Under the pieces are notes generated by a model. The model saw nothing but the letters and a program-made list of their open reading frames with translations. It was not told the origin of the DNA and searched no databases. DNA of 64,000 nucleotides from Cordia subcordata (Eukaryota > Streptophyta > Magnoliopsida > Boraginales > Cordiaceae). The DNA is taken from assembly GCA_028554755.1 (NCBI GenBank), contig JAPTOF010000024.1:3286001-3350000 (forward strand). Reading direction: 5' to 3'. Every line of letters starts with the position of its first letter. Within the stretch, counting starts at the first letter, position 1. This document shows, in pieces, positions 46,082 to 59,110 of the stretch. The position numbers and the translations under genes are program-made.

Positions 46082-46287
46082 GGGTTCTTTTGGATTGGCT
46101 TTTTTGAAAAGTACTTTTTTAATAGCTTTTGAAAAATAATTTTTTTAAGAAGCTAAAAATTCTGGCTTTTAAAAAAAGCTGTATTTGAGTTTTTTTGGAA
46201 GTTATATTAAATAGTTATTATAAATTTAATGTAACTTTTTTAAGAAAAAATATTTTTTAAAAAAAAAAAGTTAATTCAAATGGGCCC
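46082..46287. mobile_element. Tourist-like MITE upstream of KTN80
   Basis: The end GGTTCTTTTGGATTGGC and, inverted from the right, GGGCCCATTTGAATTAAC match each other and the MITEs at 21219-21661. The inner block AGCTAAAAATTCTGGCTTTT is also shared. It lies about 0.6 kb upstream of the KTN80 start codon. Target duplication is not clear. Confidence 0.6.
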
Positions 46288-46869
46288 AAAGAATGAATGT
46301 TCATAGACTAATTAAACAAAAGTAATAATAATAATAATAATTTTTCAAAAAGGAATTTTATGGCAAGGGGACAAGATATAAATGCTTTTATTACAACTCA
46401 TGAGAAAACTTTGAAGAGATCCCACCAAACAGTTTTTGAAACTAAAACAGAAGTGTGTATTTTAAACCTCATTTTTTTTTTTTTAATTTTTGAACTCCCA
46501 AGGACTATGTGTTGGGTGTTTTAAGCTCAGATCTTGAAAACGCCATTTCCTCCTCCCTCTCCCTGTCATTCAACTTTCTCAACACTGACTTACTACTGCT
46601 TATAAGCTCCTTTTTCCTTTTTTCTTTTACATCTCATATCATTAAAATATATAAAAATATAATTTATATATTTTTAAAAAAAATATATATATATATATTT
46701 TTACATTGTTGTTGTTTCTTCAGCAGCATTATTAATCTTCAAATGTGATGTGATGTGGAGTGGAGAGGAGTAAGAAGAAGGGTTTCTCAGCGAGATTTGA
46801 TTAAGCCACGCCTCCATTATTTTTAGGGTTTTGTATTTTTTCAATTTTGTTTGAATTTAATTCAATTCA
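46288..46869 (+). promoter_or_regulatory. Upstream region and 5' leader of KTN80
   Basis: It contains an AAT microsatellite (46323-46340), a pyrimidine-rich stretch (46548-46640) and a TATATATATATTT block near 46684-46700 that may act as TATA element. The start codon at 46870 follows TTCAATTCA; a trinucleotide ACC/GCC run begins the coding region. Confidence 0.4.
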
Positions 46870-49800
46870 ATGACGACCGCCACCGCCACCACCAAACGTG
46901 CTTATAAACTCCGTATCCTTTATATTTTTTATTTTTTTATTTAATGTTAAATTTATTTCTGGTACATTTTTTTTTTTTTGAGAATGTTGTTGAAATTTGT
47001 TATACATCTGCTTCGATCTCGTTAATAATGTTGCTAATAATTGCTTCAGGTAGTATTCTTTTACATAGATTTCACTGATTTAGAAATAAAGGACATGTCG
47101 ATGTAAGAAACTTTCGTATTTGTTGGGTTTGGTAAAGGGTGCGACCCAGTTTAGTGTGCTAATTTATAGGAATGCTAGAAACAGAAACCAATTTTTGAAT
47201 CTTTTACATTTGAAGAAAATGAACATTTGGTTGTTAGATTAGCAATTCTTTAAAGAAGAATTCGTGGCACATTCTTTGAGAGTGAATTGTTTGAAGACAG
47301 GGCTGCAATTATTTTTTTGTTATAGTTGTATTTGAAGAAAAATGAATAGTTGGTTGTTAGCCTTGATTTGAATTATTTAAAGAGGAATTTGTGGCACATT
47401 CTTTGAGTGTTAACTGTTTAAAGATTGGGCGGAAGTCATCGAGGGTTCTTGTGACCGGAGGAGAAGATCACAAGGTTAATCTTTGGGCTATCGGAAAGCC
47501 CAATGCCATACTGGTTAGTTCTGTTTGTAATTCTGTAAATTTTCGAGCATTCTCATTTATGGTTGTTCAATTTTGAGCCAGGACCATTTCTCATTTCATG
47601 TGAGTATTCACCGTAATTCTGCTAATGAAATATGTAACGTAGTCTTAGTTTAGAACATTCTGAATTATTTGTCTGTGTAAGATTATCTATTGGATGCTAC
47701 CCTTTGCTTTGACATAGTGTGCATGGAAATAAATTGACCACGCACTTACGATTTCATTTGCTCATATGATGTTCAATTGTGCTTCCATGTAGAGTCTGTC
47801 TGGTCATTCAAGTGGAATTGATTCGGTAAGCTTTGATTCTTCAGAAGTTCTATTAGCTGCTGGAGCAGCAAGTGGTACTATAAAGCTTTGGGATCTAGAA
47901 GAGGCTAAGAGTATGCTTCTTGTACTCTTTTTTACACATGAAAATGGTTTTCTTTAATTTACTTTTACTAACTAAATAAAACCGGATGTCAATATGCTCT
48001 TCTTCCTCCCCATTATTACTGGAAACTCCAAATAGTTGTCCGTACCCTCACTGGCCATAGATCCAACTGTATATCACTGGACTTCCATCCATTTGGCGAG
48101 TTCTTTGCATCTGGATCATTGGACACAAATCTAAAGATATGGGATATTAGACGAAAAGGATGTATTCACACTTACAAGGGTCACACACGTGGTGTCAATG
48201 CCATCAGATTCACACCAGATGGACGTTGGGTTGTATCTGGTGGGGAGGACAACACCGTGAAGGTTAGATCGCGTTCCTCTCCTTTCCAAAAAGGAAAGCT
48301 GGTTCTGCTTAATTCTGTATGATTCTCATGGACCTATGCAGGCACTGTTTTTCTTTGCCAATCTATTTGGTTGTCATGCTCCTGTCTTTTCCTTGCCTTG
48401 GTGATAGAACATAGCTCAGATCATATTACCAACTTATTCTGCATGACCAGTGGAAATGTGTCTGTATGCATTCATCAGGGCCTCTATACTCACATTGAAT
48501 ATTTTATTCTTGACAGCTGTGGGATTTAACTGCGGGAAAACTGTTGCATGAGTTCAAAAGTCATGAAGGCCAAATCCAGTGTATTGACTTTCATCCGCAT
48601 GAGTTTTTGCTGGCAACAGGTACTTTTTGTATAACACAGCAACATAACAAACTTTTGGCATGCCACCATGCACTTGCAAACTAACTTTTATGATTGTGTC
48701 CATCTTTCAAATCTTTCTGGCTGTAGCTTTCTCTAGCTTTGTTCTCCTGTTGTCATCGTCAATAATGTTCCATTGTTCTACATGTCAAACTAAACTCTCT
48801 GATAAGAAATATAACAAAAAGAAGGGTCTGCATGATTCCTTTGCTTGCTAGCTATTTCTTCCCAAGTTTGCTGTCAGTGTAACTTTTGTTTTCCAGGCCT
48901 CACTGGCTGAAAATATGTTTAAGAAGTTTCAATTAAGTCAGGTACTGATCAAAGTTAATTATAAGATGCATTATAATAAGTCCGGGAACCATAAGTTTCC
49001 CCTATAATCTCTGATTTTATAGTTGAGGATTACTTGTACATTCGTCTGCATATTAATTAATGATTGAAAGTTAAACTGGGTGGGTGATTTGACATGTTCC
49101 TTGGTCAGGAAGTTGTTTGAAGTATTCTGGCTGAAGGTTTTTGAGATATGATGAAGTGGTATACTTTTGATCAGGTTGGGCATGGTAAGGGATATCAGGC
49201 TGAGCAATAATTATGTCTCTGCTTCTTGCCTAGTGTGTAGCTAAAAAGAGTTAGGGGTGGAGTTGCATTCTTCTTCTGTCTACTAGATTCAGGATGTATC
49301 TAAGCATGTCGGATAAGGGCAAAATGAAGAAAGGATGTTGAACAATTAATTGTCATACTGCTCCTAAAAGCCTCATCAACTCTGCTAAATCTGGTTACCT
49401 CTCTGTGTGCATGTGAAATCCCTGAAACTGGTATGGTGAGAGCTAAAGTACGTTGGTGAAATAGAAAACCTATGAGATGTCTACCATTTGTTGTTAACGG
49501 AACTAGAACCTACTGCCTGCTTTAGTCGATATCCTAAGTCAATATATGGTTTTGACCTTGTAAGCAGCAGAGGGCCCAATTGAGTTGGAGATTTGAGGTT
49601 TTTCTGTAGAATATTAGTGGATGTACATGGAATTGATGTGCAAATTCCATAATCAGAAATATTTGCAGGAATTTAGTAACCTTGTGCAATGACAAGTGAG
49701 TAAAAGGCTTGATATTTACTGTAGGAAAGGCTAAATTTCTTCTTTCAGAAACTAAGTAGTTAAGTTTCCAGACTTTGGCAGGGTCTCATGATAAATGCAA

Positions 49801-52800
49801 CATGAGTAGTATCTTAAAATTTTCTTTGTTTTGTTCTTTTTACTGTCATCATCAGTCCACTGTAACTGGTTTTCAAACTTTTCTTGGCTTCTCTTAACAG
49901 GTTCTGCTGATCGAACTGTTAAATTCTGGGACCTTGAAACTTTTGAGCTTATAGGTTCGGCTGGTCCTGAGGTAAACTTTAAGTTCTGCTTGTCCTGAGT
50001 TATAAACCTACCAATATTCTCTCTTTTCTTGCCCACTACTTGGCTGTCTATTATGTTCTGTTCAAAATAATGCTATGCATATTAGTTTACGTTTCCATCA
50101 TGGTGTTCCCTAATTTCACCTCATGCACGCTTGAAAATATATGAGGTTAATGTCCTTTTTGTCTTGAAACCAGACCACAGGGGTGCGTTGTATGACCTTC
50201 AATCCTGATGGAAGAACCCTTTTATGTGGTTTGCATGAGAGCTTGAAGGTATCCTCTTGAATACTTTGTTTTACTAAGATGTATTTGTATTATCTTGTAT
50301 TTATCTCATTGCATGGTGATCCATCTTTATAGGTTTTCTCATGGGAGCCAATCAGATGTCATGATACTGTAGATGTGGGATGGTCTAGGCTGTCAGATCT
50401 TAATATTCATGAGGGGAAACTCCTTGGCTGTTCTTATAATCAAAGTTGTGTAGGAGTGTGGGTGGTCGACATCTCGGTGTGTATTAACAGCAGTTCTGAA
50501 CATTGTTTCTAACTTTATATTGTGTATCATACTGATGTTTGCCTTGCAACTTTTGCTTTGAGCAGCGTCTTGAGCCTTATGCAACAGGCAGCGTTCCTCG
50601 ATTAAATGGAAATTCGGAACTGAAAAATAATGCAAGCAGGAATATATCTGTACTGACAGAGAACACTGCCAAGGCTAGCCTCGGCAGATTGTCTGTTTCA
50701 CAAAATCCAGACCTCGTCAAAGAAACTAAAAATTTGGGAAGGCTTTCTGTGTCACAAAACTCGGATCTCAATAAGGATTTTAAATCTTTGACATGTATGA
50801 TAGTTGGAAATCTCTGTCATCAATATAGTACCTTATATTCATTCTTATATTCCTCTTTGGGCTATCTTAAAATTTTACATTAATTATCATTTCTTCTATA
50901 ATGTCTTACTTCCTTTCTGTATCTGCTTGTTGAAGCTTCTGGAAATGTTCCTAGTACTCCTCAAAGGACAAGCATCAGTATTGGTCCAAAAGTGCCTCAG
51001 ATGAATTTAACTGTTCCTGTCACGACAGCTCCAAAGAGGAGTATTCCTAAGGTCCAGCCAACAGTCACCGCTTCAACCTTTAACAGGTCTGAAGTCATGC
51101 CTGTTATTGTCCCTAGACATGATCCAAGATTAGAGCAGACAGCTGAATCCAGAAAAGAAGGGATTGTAGAAAGAACAATGCCACTAACCTTGCAGTCAAA
51201 GATGTCTGATTTCCGTAAAATCTCGAATGTCAGGGATGATTCAGATAGGCCAATTGCTTCTACGCCACCTGAAAGTGACTTTCCCAAGTCCACTGAATTG
51301 GCTGGACTCAGAGATTCTAATATTTCTGCTATTAGGAGCTCTGTAGTTGGAACTGCTCTTTCTGAAAGGAATGTTAAAGATGACTTGCATTCTGGAAAAA
51401 TCGAAATCTATGTAAAGCCTGAGTCAGTTTCCAGATACCAGCAAGAAAGTTGTAAGTGCTCTTTTTGAAGAATTTCTCTTGTTTTGTCTTGTGTGATAAA
51501 CTTTCTACTTTTAATTTTGTGATAAGCATACTTTTTCTTTTACTTGGTCTTACATCAAATGTCATGCTTCAACATGGTCCTTAAGAAAGTTAAAAGAAAG
51601 TTAACGTGGGATCAAAATCACTTTTAATCATGCAATTTCACTGTTGGGGCTGGGGGGAGGGAGTTAAGCTTATTGCACTTGTGGAACCTCTTTATACCTG
51701 GACTTATGGAATAAATACTTGTGCAGTGATTCAAACAAGTGCTTTAATTCTCTCCCTTTTGCTTAGTGTACATTTTATCTTTTTTAATATGTGGAGTACC
51801 TGTATTGCTCTTTACATTTTCTTTACTTCTGTTGGTGATGACTAATGTTTTCTGGTCCAGATGATACTAGCACTCATACTTACGGTAGAAATGCATACCC
51901 TAAGGAAGTCCAGAAAGGAGGTATACCTTCTTGTGTTTTTGAATTTTGGAAATTGATTTTCTGGTGACCTGACTGGCTGCATTAAATTGGCAAACATAGG
52001 AAGAACCCGTATGCTCGTTGCAAGCCGGGAGAGAAGAGAAAGAGTTCCTCACCTTGAGGATCTTGCTTCCGATATTTCTGGGACAGTATCAGCTACAAAT
52101 GTTCTTCCTTCAAACACAGTATGATTACTTTGCATTTTGTAGTCCATGTATTTTACTCTTTGGATGATAAGGCAGAAACTAAGAAGCACGGACACCTCTC
52201 TAAGGTGACGTATCGCGTATCGGACTCGTGTCGGACACCGACACGCCTCTGGCACGTGTCCGAGAATTTTATTTTATTTTTTGATTTTCCGACACGCATG
52301 GACACGCTCCTGTCACACGGCGACACGAAAGGGACACGTGTGGGGTTTTTTTTTTTTTTTTAATAATTTTCAAACTTTTTAGGGGTTGAAAAAAAGAAAA
52401 AAACAAGGATCAAAATCTTTTCTATGCTCTAAGGCTTCACTCATGTTGAACCAAAAAAAGAAAGTAGGAACATCAAAACTCACCGGTGCTCAAGCTCGGC
52501 AGACGGCAGCAGTGGGGAAAAGGGTTGGGGTTGCGTGTGTGAGCAGCACAGAAGAGATAGGGGGCTTTTTTTCTTTTATCATTTCTTCTTCTTCCTTACC
52601 TTGGTCTGAGGAAGTGACGGGAGAGGGAAATAAGAGAGAGAGACTAGGTGAGTTTAGTTTTTGTCTTTTATGTTTGGAAATATAAGTTATGACTAATTGT
52701 AATTTAACCCCTAAAGTATTGCATACTTTTCAATTTGACCCTAATACATGGCAAGATATATACATGTATTCATACAAACTCGTACACAGGTGGCATGCAA

Positions 52801-55800
52801 GGAGTCTTTTTGTTATCTTTTAATGGTTATTACATCTTATATGTTGAATATTATATTATATTGTGATCTAGTCTTGTTTATTTTTTTTTTATCACGATAA
52901 AAATAATATTTATGCACTATATATATAAAAATAAATATTTTTTATTTAACGTATCCCTAGCGTATCGTATCCTAATTTTTTCAAAAAAAGGCATATCGAT
53001 GTGTCGCATCGTATCGTGTCGTGTGTCTGTGTATCGTGTCCGTGCTTCCTAGAGCAGAAAAGATGGTTGTTTATGCAAATACATTATCTTTTACGCACTG
53101 TAGTCAGTCAAGAAATTGCTTGGGAATGCTTATGAAGCCAAACATTTGCTGTAATTGGAGTTACCGTCTGCCTCACTTCTACATATGTCTAGATGGTATA
53201 CTTATCATGAAAATAAACGAAATGTCATTTCACTGGCTTGAACAGTTAATTTGAGGATCTCCATTTACCAAGGATTTAAAAGAAAACCTGTTTTGCAAGT
53301 CTTTGTAGTTTTGACTATAGTGTGTTAGATTTGCCTATCATTGTCCTTTCACTTGGTACTCCAAGAGAGCTATATGGCTGTTTTTACCTTTCCAAGAGTG
53401 AAGGAGATCTGAGTAGATTTTTAAGTTTATTTCTTTTTAATACTCGAATATTCTTTGATGTGTTGGTTTTAACTCTCCAAACTTCGTTGTTCCACATCCT
53501 TCTTTCTGTCAAATCAATTAATGTTCATACAGGTATTGATACTGCAATCTTAGTTTCAGTTTGAAAGGTATAGGAAAAACCTGAAGTTTTTAGTTGTAGT
53601 ATTCAAGTTGATGGGGGTTGGTGCAGTAGTGAGAAAGTTGAATTCAGGATCGCTGGCCCTTGCAGCCTGAAAAATCGGCAATTTCATGCTGTTAGTAATG
53701 CAATGAATATGAAGTTAAGCTTTCTAGGCTAGAACAGTGTTTGTAGCTTGAGGAAAGAACCAACTTAATTTTGTGAAAAGGCAGATTCCTTGGGTTTGTG
53801 CACTAAAGAAGTTCCTTACCCAATAGAAGAAGAGAGCTGAAATTAATCCTTCATCTGTTCGGCAGAACTTCTACTCTTGTCAATATAGGAGAAATAACTC
53901 GGCAAGCAGAACTAATTGATGCTCAGTCGCTCTTGATCCTAAATTTTGTTTCACGTGAATTATGACATGACACCGTGATGCTTAGGGAAGAACTAGGTGT
54001 AACCTCTCCATGTGATTCCAATAATTCAATAGTCTGTTACAGCAGTCCACAGGAACAATATGCAGAAGTATCACTTTCTTTGTTTTGATTCTTTTCGCTG
54101 TTTTTCCTTGTTATTTCATTCTCCTTTTCTGCCAGATAGCGGGAAGAGACCATGTTATAGTATTTTTAACCCTCTTTGCATTCCTTCACACAAAAGCAGA
54201 AAGGATCTGTGTTATTTACTGAAAAGGAGATGGTTGCTGGAAGTGAGGAGGATACTATTGCTTACTTGATGGAACAACATGATGGATTTATTGGGTCAAT
54301 GCATTCTCGGTTGGCCAAATTACAGGTAATTTGACATATCATGCTTAAATTAGTAACTAATCCACATGATAAACTAAGAGGTCCCTCTATAGATTTTCAT
54401 GATATGCTCCTTTCACTGAATTTACCCTTAAAATTCTTGAATGAAATATAAATGGCTATAAAGACCATGAGAAATTGTGTCTCTATAATGCTGAACCATT
54501 CTTTTTTTATCTTAATTTTCTCAAGAAACTCCCCATCCTCCAAAGGAAATGAAGAAAATAAATAAAGAGAATACAACAAATTTTTTTCACTTATCTTTTG
54601 CTGTTTGAAGAGTTGCTGAAAGATAACGAATATAATTAATGGCAGGCAGTTCGAATATACTGGCAAAGGCATGATATTAAAGGGGCCATCAGTGCAATGG
54701 AGAAAATGGCTGATCATGCTGTATGTATAATGTTTTCCTCCTCTATGTGGGGGGAGGGGGATATACTTTTGATTACTTTTATGGATACACCTTATTGTTT
54801 CTCTGTTAATGTTGTCAGCACGTAAAACATGATGCAGGTCCTTGCTGATGTAATTGGATTTTTGACAGAAAAAAGTGATGTTGTCACGTTAGACATATGC
54901 ACATCTCTCCTTCCACTTCTTGCAGGGCTTCTTGAAAGTGACATGGATAGGTAAGATGATACAAGAACCTTTTGGATTCTCTTATGTTTTAAGTCATTTG
55001 ACATCTACAAAGCTACCAAAAGTGAAAGTGCCACCCAAGGCTTGGATATATTTGACCCCCAGTCCCTGGTTCTTTACTTCTCACCATTGCCTATCTGCTG
55101 AAAGTGAAAGCAGAGCTTTTTGGTTATGAGCAAGAAAGAGATTTGAACTTGATGAATAGAGTGCATGCATTTGCAGAAAGAGATTTGAACTTGATGAATA
55201 GAGTGCATGCATTTGCAGATTCTTTAGTGGGATTTGCTGAAATTTTTAATAATTTTATGAAACAAAAGTTAATAGTGCATAAATTCTACAACATTATTGA
55301 ATTTATACGAGTTAAGTAGCGTAAGAGGAGCTTTGTGAGTCAAAAGTCAATGTGTATGTGCACTTCAGCTCATGTGAGTTGTCTTTTGGTGCTGATGGTC
55401 GTGTCAAGACATAAATCCTTAGTTGAAATAGTTGCAACTAGATATTTGGCAGTAGTTCGTCACCCGGGTTGAAAATTGTGTAATTGTATTCGTTATATCA
55501 GGTGAAAGCCTTTAAGTGCTTCTCATGGACAGTTTGGACAAGGACTCGTTTCTTTGTTCTTTGGAAGATGCTATATTGTAGGCCTCCTACGAGTCCATCC
55601 CTTCTCTCTCTCTCTCTCTCTCTCTCCCTGTGGGGGTGTGTGTGTGCAAAGAACAGAATCTATATATATCCTTAATTTTTTTTTTCATATACACTTTTTT
55701 GTGTGAAATTGAGGACTCTTCTGCTGCTTGTATATTTCCATCCTCCTTGCAATGGAACTTCTTTTAATATAAAAGAGTGAGACATGTCATATATAATTAC

Positions 55801-58769
55801 TGAATCACTTTGGGCTTCAGGCAAAGCAAGAGGAACGAAAGGGGTAGATTCTACTACCATCAGGTTGGAGGAGTGAGAAAAGACAGTTAAGTTTGACTTG
55901 AAGAAGTAAAGTGGCTTTTGGGTATATCAATTAACTTTGAAATAACTGGAGTTAGAGGTTGTTTCTAGAGAGGGTGATTTTAAGGAAATTTGCAATAAAA
56001 GAGACACGTCAACTTAGGGCATTAGTGGCTGGTATGTCTACCAAATCTACTGTGATAATTAGAAGTATCATCTGATGGAAGCGGAGTCCACCAAACACAA
56101 TAAGGCAGCAAGTGTGGGAAATAAACACATTACCATTCTCTAGAAAAAGGGAGTCCCTTTTCCAGATTTATATGTCCCGTATTAGAAATCTGATTCCGTT
56201 TGCTTATGCTTGGGTTAAGCTGTACTTGACTAAAATGTTTTGTACTTGACTAAAATGTTTTGGGAAAGAAATAGGGCCAAATAAGAGAAGGGAGTCCCTC
56301 TCGGATCTGTTCTGCCCAGGGAGTTTGTGGATGGCTTATAGCAACAAGCTCAGCCTTCCAACTTAGTGCATTAGTCACCATATTTTCTCTCCCCGGTTGT
56401 ACTCCACAGTGAAGTCGAACTCAGCTAGGGATCTTTTCCATACTTTGTTGCTTGGGGATGAGTTTCTTCTGAGTTTGGAAGACATTTTCCTGTCTCACCA
56501 CAAAACTAGTAGTAAGCCAACAGTACCTCCATGTTCGGAGGCACAACTATGGGCATCATCTCATTATCATGTATTAAGTAGCACCACTCGGCATAGTTTA
56601 GCTTTTTATTCTTATAGGAAATGGGACGATGAAGTGCCTTAGTTGAATTAACACCCTTCCAATAGCAAAATACATGGTTCTTTGATTGCCATAGCCGTAA
56701 GTGCTTCAGAAGCTTGTAGGCTCCAAGTTCATCGACTGTGTCGGGTTGGGTATATTTTTACCCCCTCCATCAATGTTATTTCTTTAAAGGAGTACACTTG
56801 ATAAAGAGTGGCAGATTTTACCAAGCCAAGGGGAATTCACTATGTGGCAATTCCTAATCAAGGATGGCTCTCATCTTGCCTCTACCAATCCAATGCCCTA
56901 AGAAGAAATTACTTCTTTGACCAATTTCATTTCTTTGACTTGATGTATAGCTCGTGCTTCTAAAGCTTCTGAAAGACTTATCTCAAGTTATAAAATGATA
57001 TACTTTTTTAATTTTGGTTGGGTCATGACAGATTGGTTTGTCATGACCCAGATCTTTTGTTGTTTATTTATTTTTGTTTTTATTAATAAGTTGGATGATG
57101 ACCCAACTCTTTTTTTTTTTTTAATATAAATAGTTTATGACCCCAGACAAATCTATTTGTCTTATTAGCTTGACAAGTTTATCTCGTTTGGTTTCTTTTT
57201 CTTTTCTAGAATATCAAATACATACTATCATTGAGGTATTCCTCATTTTTGAACTTATATTTTGATAGTTTGTCATATGGTAAATGAGATAAAAAATTAA
57301 CATTTCTGTACATGATAAGTCCCCTAATTTGACAACCTTGAATAGGAGAACTTAAGGTTGGGGATTCCCCAGGGGTGCTGTGACTTTCTTGTTGGTTGGT
57401 CATCTAAGCATGCCATAAACCATGACTTTGGTGGAGTATGCTGCAGCTACTCCCTATTGCCAACCCTCCTCCATTCAAGAGCATTTTAATAAACCTTGTC
57501 AATTGCTTGCTCATTTAGTATGGTGTTCAAGAATCCAGTGCATGAAGGGTTTATGCTTTTGGGACACTTGCTGAATCAAAGAGAATAGCAGTAATACAGC
57601 AAGATTAAGAACCCTAGACTAGATGCACAGGATACGTGCTTTCTTTCCATTAACTGATAGTTTGTGAAATGTAAAATCAAGATTTCAAGTTATTCTTTAT
57701 TTTGAAGTTGATTGAGAAAAAGATTTTCACATGCTATAGATTGGTGTGGATTGGGAATTCTCCTGGTCAGCTTGGAATGTGGTTCTTGCTGCCTTTTCCA
57801 TAAGAAACCTAAAGTGCTATGAAGAAAGACATGGATGAAGATGCCAAATTTATATCTAGGTAGCATTTGATATGGGTTCTGAAGCACTGAACGAGTCAAT
57901 TTTGCTTTGGCTGTTTCTAGGACAGAATTTGGAAAGACTCCTGGAGACGTGATCTCCAGCTACAGCCTGTTGGAAGCAGATATTATTTGTTATTGAAAAC
58001 TTAGTGGGCTCTGTTCTATCAGTGAGTTTGTGCTCCACAAGTTGCTGACATGCATCCAAAATAACCCTGTATTTGTCCTCTGAAGTCAATGAAATATTTG
58101 TTTTCTCCATTTCTTTTCCATCCTGTTTTGATCCAAATAGTACTAATAATCACACATGGATAGAATAATGTGAGTCAAAACGTACAAGGGAACATCTCAA
58201 CTTTGGGATTTCGAAGTCATGAAAATGTTGCTGCATGATGATTTTTCCATAGAAGTTCAGTGAATGCTCACAATATTACAATGATAATCTTTTAATTAGT
58301 GTAGTTTCTTGACTATTGATACATTTTGCTTCTATAGGCATCAAGATATTTCACTGGAAATGTTGCTGAAGCTTGTCAAAGTATTTGGTCCAGTGATTTA
58401 CTCGTCCCTATCAGCACCATCTTCTGTAGGTGTGGATATTGAGGCTGAACAAAGGTTCGATTGTATCTGTTTCAGAGGTTCTTTTACTAGTTAGCATCAC
58501 AGTTCCTTCCAACTGAAAAGCTGCTGTTTTTCTTTCGATCTCTACAGGCTAGAGCGCTGCAATCTATGTTTTGTTGAGCTTGAAAAGGTAAAGCGCTGTC
58601 TTCCGGTCCTTTCCAGGTGCGTTTGCACTTATTTAACTGCATACTTCAGATTGTGGGATTTTAGCACTGCTGTGATTATTTTCTCTTTTGATTGTTTAGA
58701 AGAGGGGGGTCAGTTGCCAAGTCTGCACAGGAGCTGAATCTTGTTCTTCAAGAAGTTTCATGTGTGTAA
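46870..58769 (+). CDS. KTN80: Katanin p80 WD40 regulatory subunit (KTN80), 18 exons
   Basis: KTN80 partners katanin p60 and directs it to microtubule branch and crossover sites for severing. Exons: 46870-46912, 47383-47513, 47793-47910, 48036-48262, 48517-48619, 49901-49971, 50174-50248, 50333-50476, 50566-50794, 50936-51451, 51861-51920, 52000-52118, about 54200-54325, 54646-54720, 54838-54950, 58338-58454, 58548-58616, 58700-58769. All use GT-AG. The total is 2406 bp, about 801 aa, near the usual plant length. N-terminal WD40 repeats show VNLWAI, IKLWDL, LKIWDI, VKLWDL and VKFWDL blades. A Ser-rich linker holds GRLSVSQN twice. The C-terminal con80 domain (from about residue 640) includes RLAKLQAVRIYW and [19 protein letters not shown] and ends QEVSCV. 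The exon 13 acceptor could be 54197 instead. Introns 5, 12 and 15 are long (1.3-3.4 kb); 12 and 15 contain transposon DNA. No frame break is seen. Confidence 0.94.
47208..47428 (+). repeat. Tandem duplication spanning the start of KTN80 exon 2
   Basis: 47208-47300 and 47329-47428 are similar copies with about 121-bp offset. Both contain GAAGAAAA, TTGGTTGTTAG, and GTGGCACATTCTTTGAG. The right copy includes the exon 2 acceptor and the codons for [12 protein letters not shown]. The left copy is an intronic decoy with acceptor-like TTTAAAGAAG. Confidence 0.75.
52179..53052. mobile_element. hAT-like non-autonomous element in KTN80 intron 12
   Basis: The ends CTAAGAAGCACGGACAC and, inverted from the right, CTAGGAAGCACGGACAC match with one difference. 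Flanks GGCAGAAA (52171-52178) and AGCAGAAA (53053-53060) form an 8-bp duplication with one mismatch. Subterminal regions are dense in CGTATCG/GACACG motifs in both orientations. The 874 bp carry no transposase. The 8-bp duplication favours hAT; the superfamily is otherwise unproven. Confidence 0.75.
55134..55217. repeat. 42-bp tandem duplication in KTN80 intron 15
   Basis: Two identical 42-bp copies (55134-55175 and 55176-55217) carry GATTTGAACTTGATGAATAG and GTGCATGCATTTGCA. A similar 20-bp direct repeat with CTTGACTAAAATGTTTTG lies at 56223-56262. Confidence 0.85.
56290..56660 (-). pseudogene. Ty3/gypsy RNase H relic in KTN80 intron 15
   Basis: On the minus strand, in shifting frames, it reads [44 protein letters not shown] and [20 protein letters not shown] then SWKAEL. 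This is the RNase H end of a chromovirus-type pol (pattern: FVVKTDN..., QTQKKLSPKQARW, LAEFDF.MEY.PG..NVVADALSR..EL). Possible integrase traces continue leftward to about 55900 and reverse-transcriptase traces rightward to about 56900, but these are too weak to define. It lies in antisense to KTN80. Confidence 0.75.
56661..58337. other. Remainder of KTN80 intron 15
   Basis: AT-rich intron sequence. No further exon with conserved KTN80 similarity is needed: exon 15 (phase 2) joins exon 16 (GCATCAAGATATTTC) to continue the conserved C-terminus without a gap. Confidence 0.55.
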
Positions 58770-59110
58770 TATTGGTAATATACAGATTAATCAAAGTACA
58801 CATCACTCTAATGGGACTTGCAATTTTAGAGTTCTGAACTGAAGCTGCCAGCATTTTTTCATTACGGGCTCCACAAAGCAGAGGACTTGCTATGTATATT
58901 CCTGCAAAGCTGAGGCATCAAGAATCTAATTGTTTGATTCTTATTTGAAACTTGATTCCGGGGGGAAGCCCAGTAAAAGTTTGCAGCAGGCCTGGTGGAG
59001 AAGATTTCCATCACACTAACTTTTATCTAACCCAACATCTAGATGTTGATTAGTATTAGTAGGTTTTCCGAGCCAATTTATGTATTGTAAAATGTTGTAT
59101 ATGCATCTCT
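58770..59110 (+). terminator. KTN80 3' untranslated region
   Basis: The region after the TAA is unstructured and U-rich. The end TTTATGTATTGTAAAATGTTG near 59080-59100 fits a plant far-upstream/near-upstream polyadenylation context, but a canonical AATAAA is absent. Confidence 0.4.

Noticed and set aside
50539..50883. A separate gene overlapping KTN80 exon 9
   Set aside because: The open frame is exon 9 in another frame plus read-through into intron; the correct KTN80 frame and splice sites explain the region.
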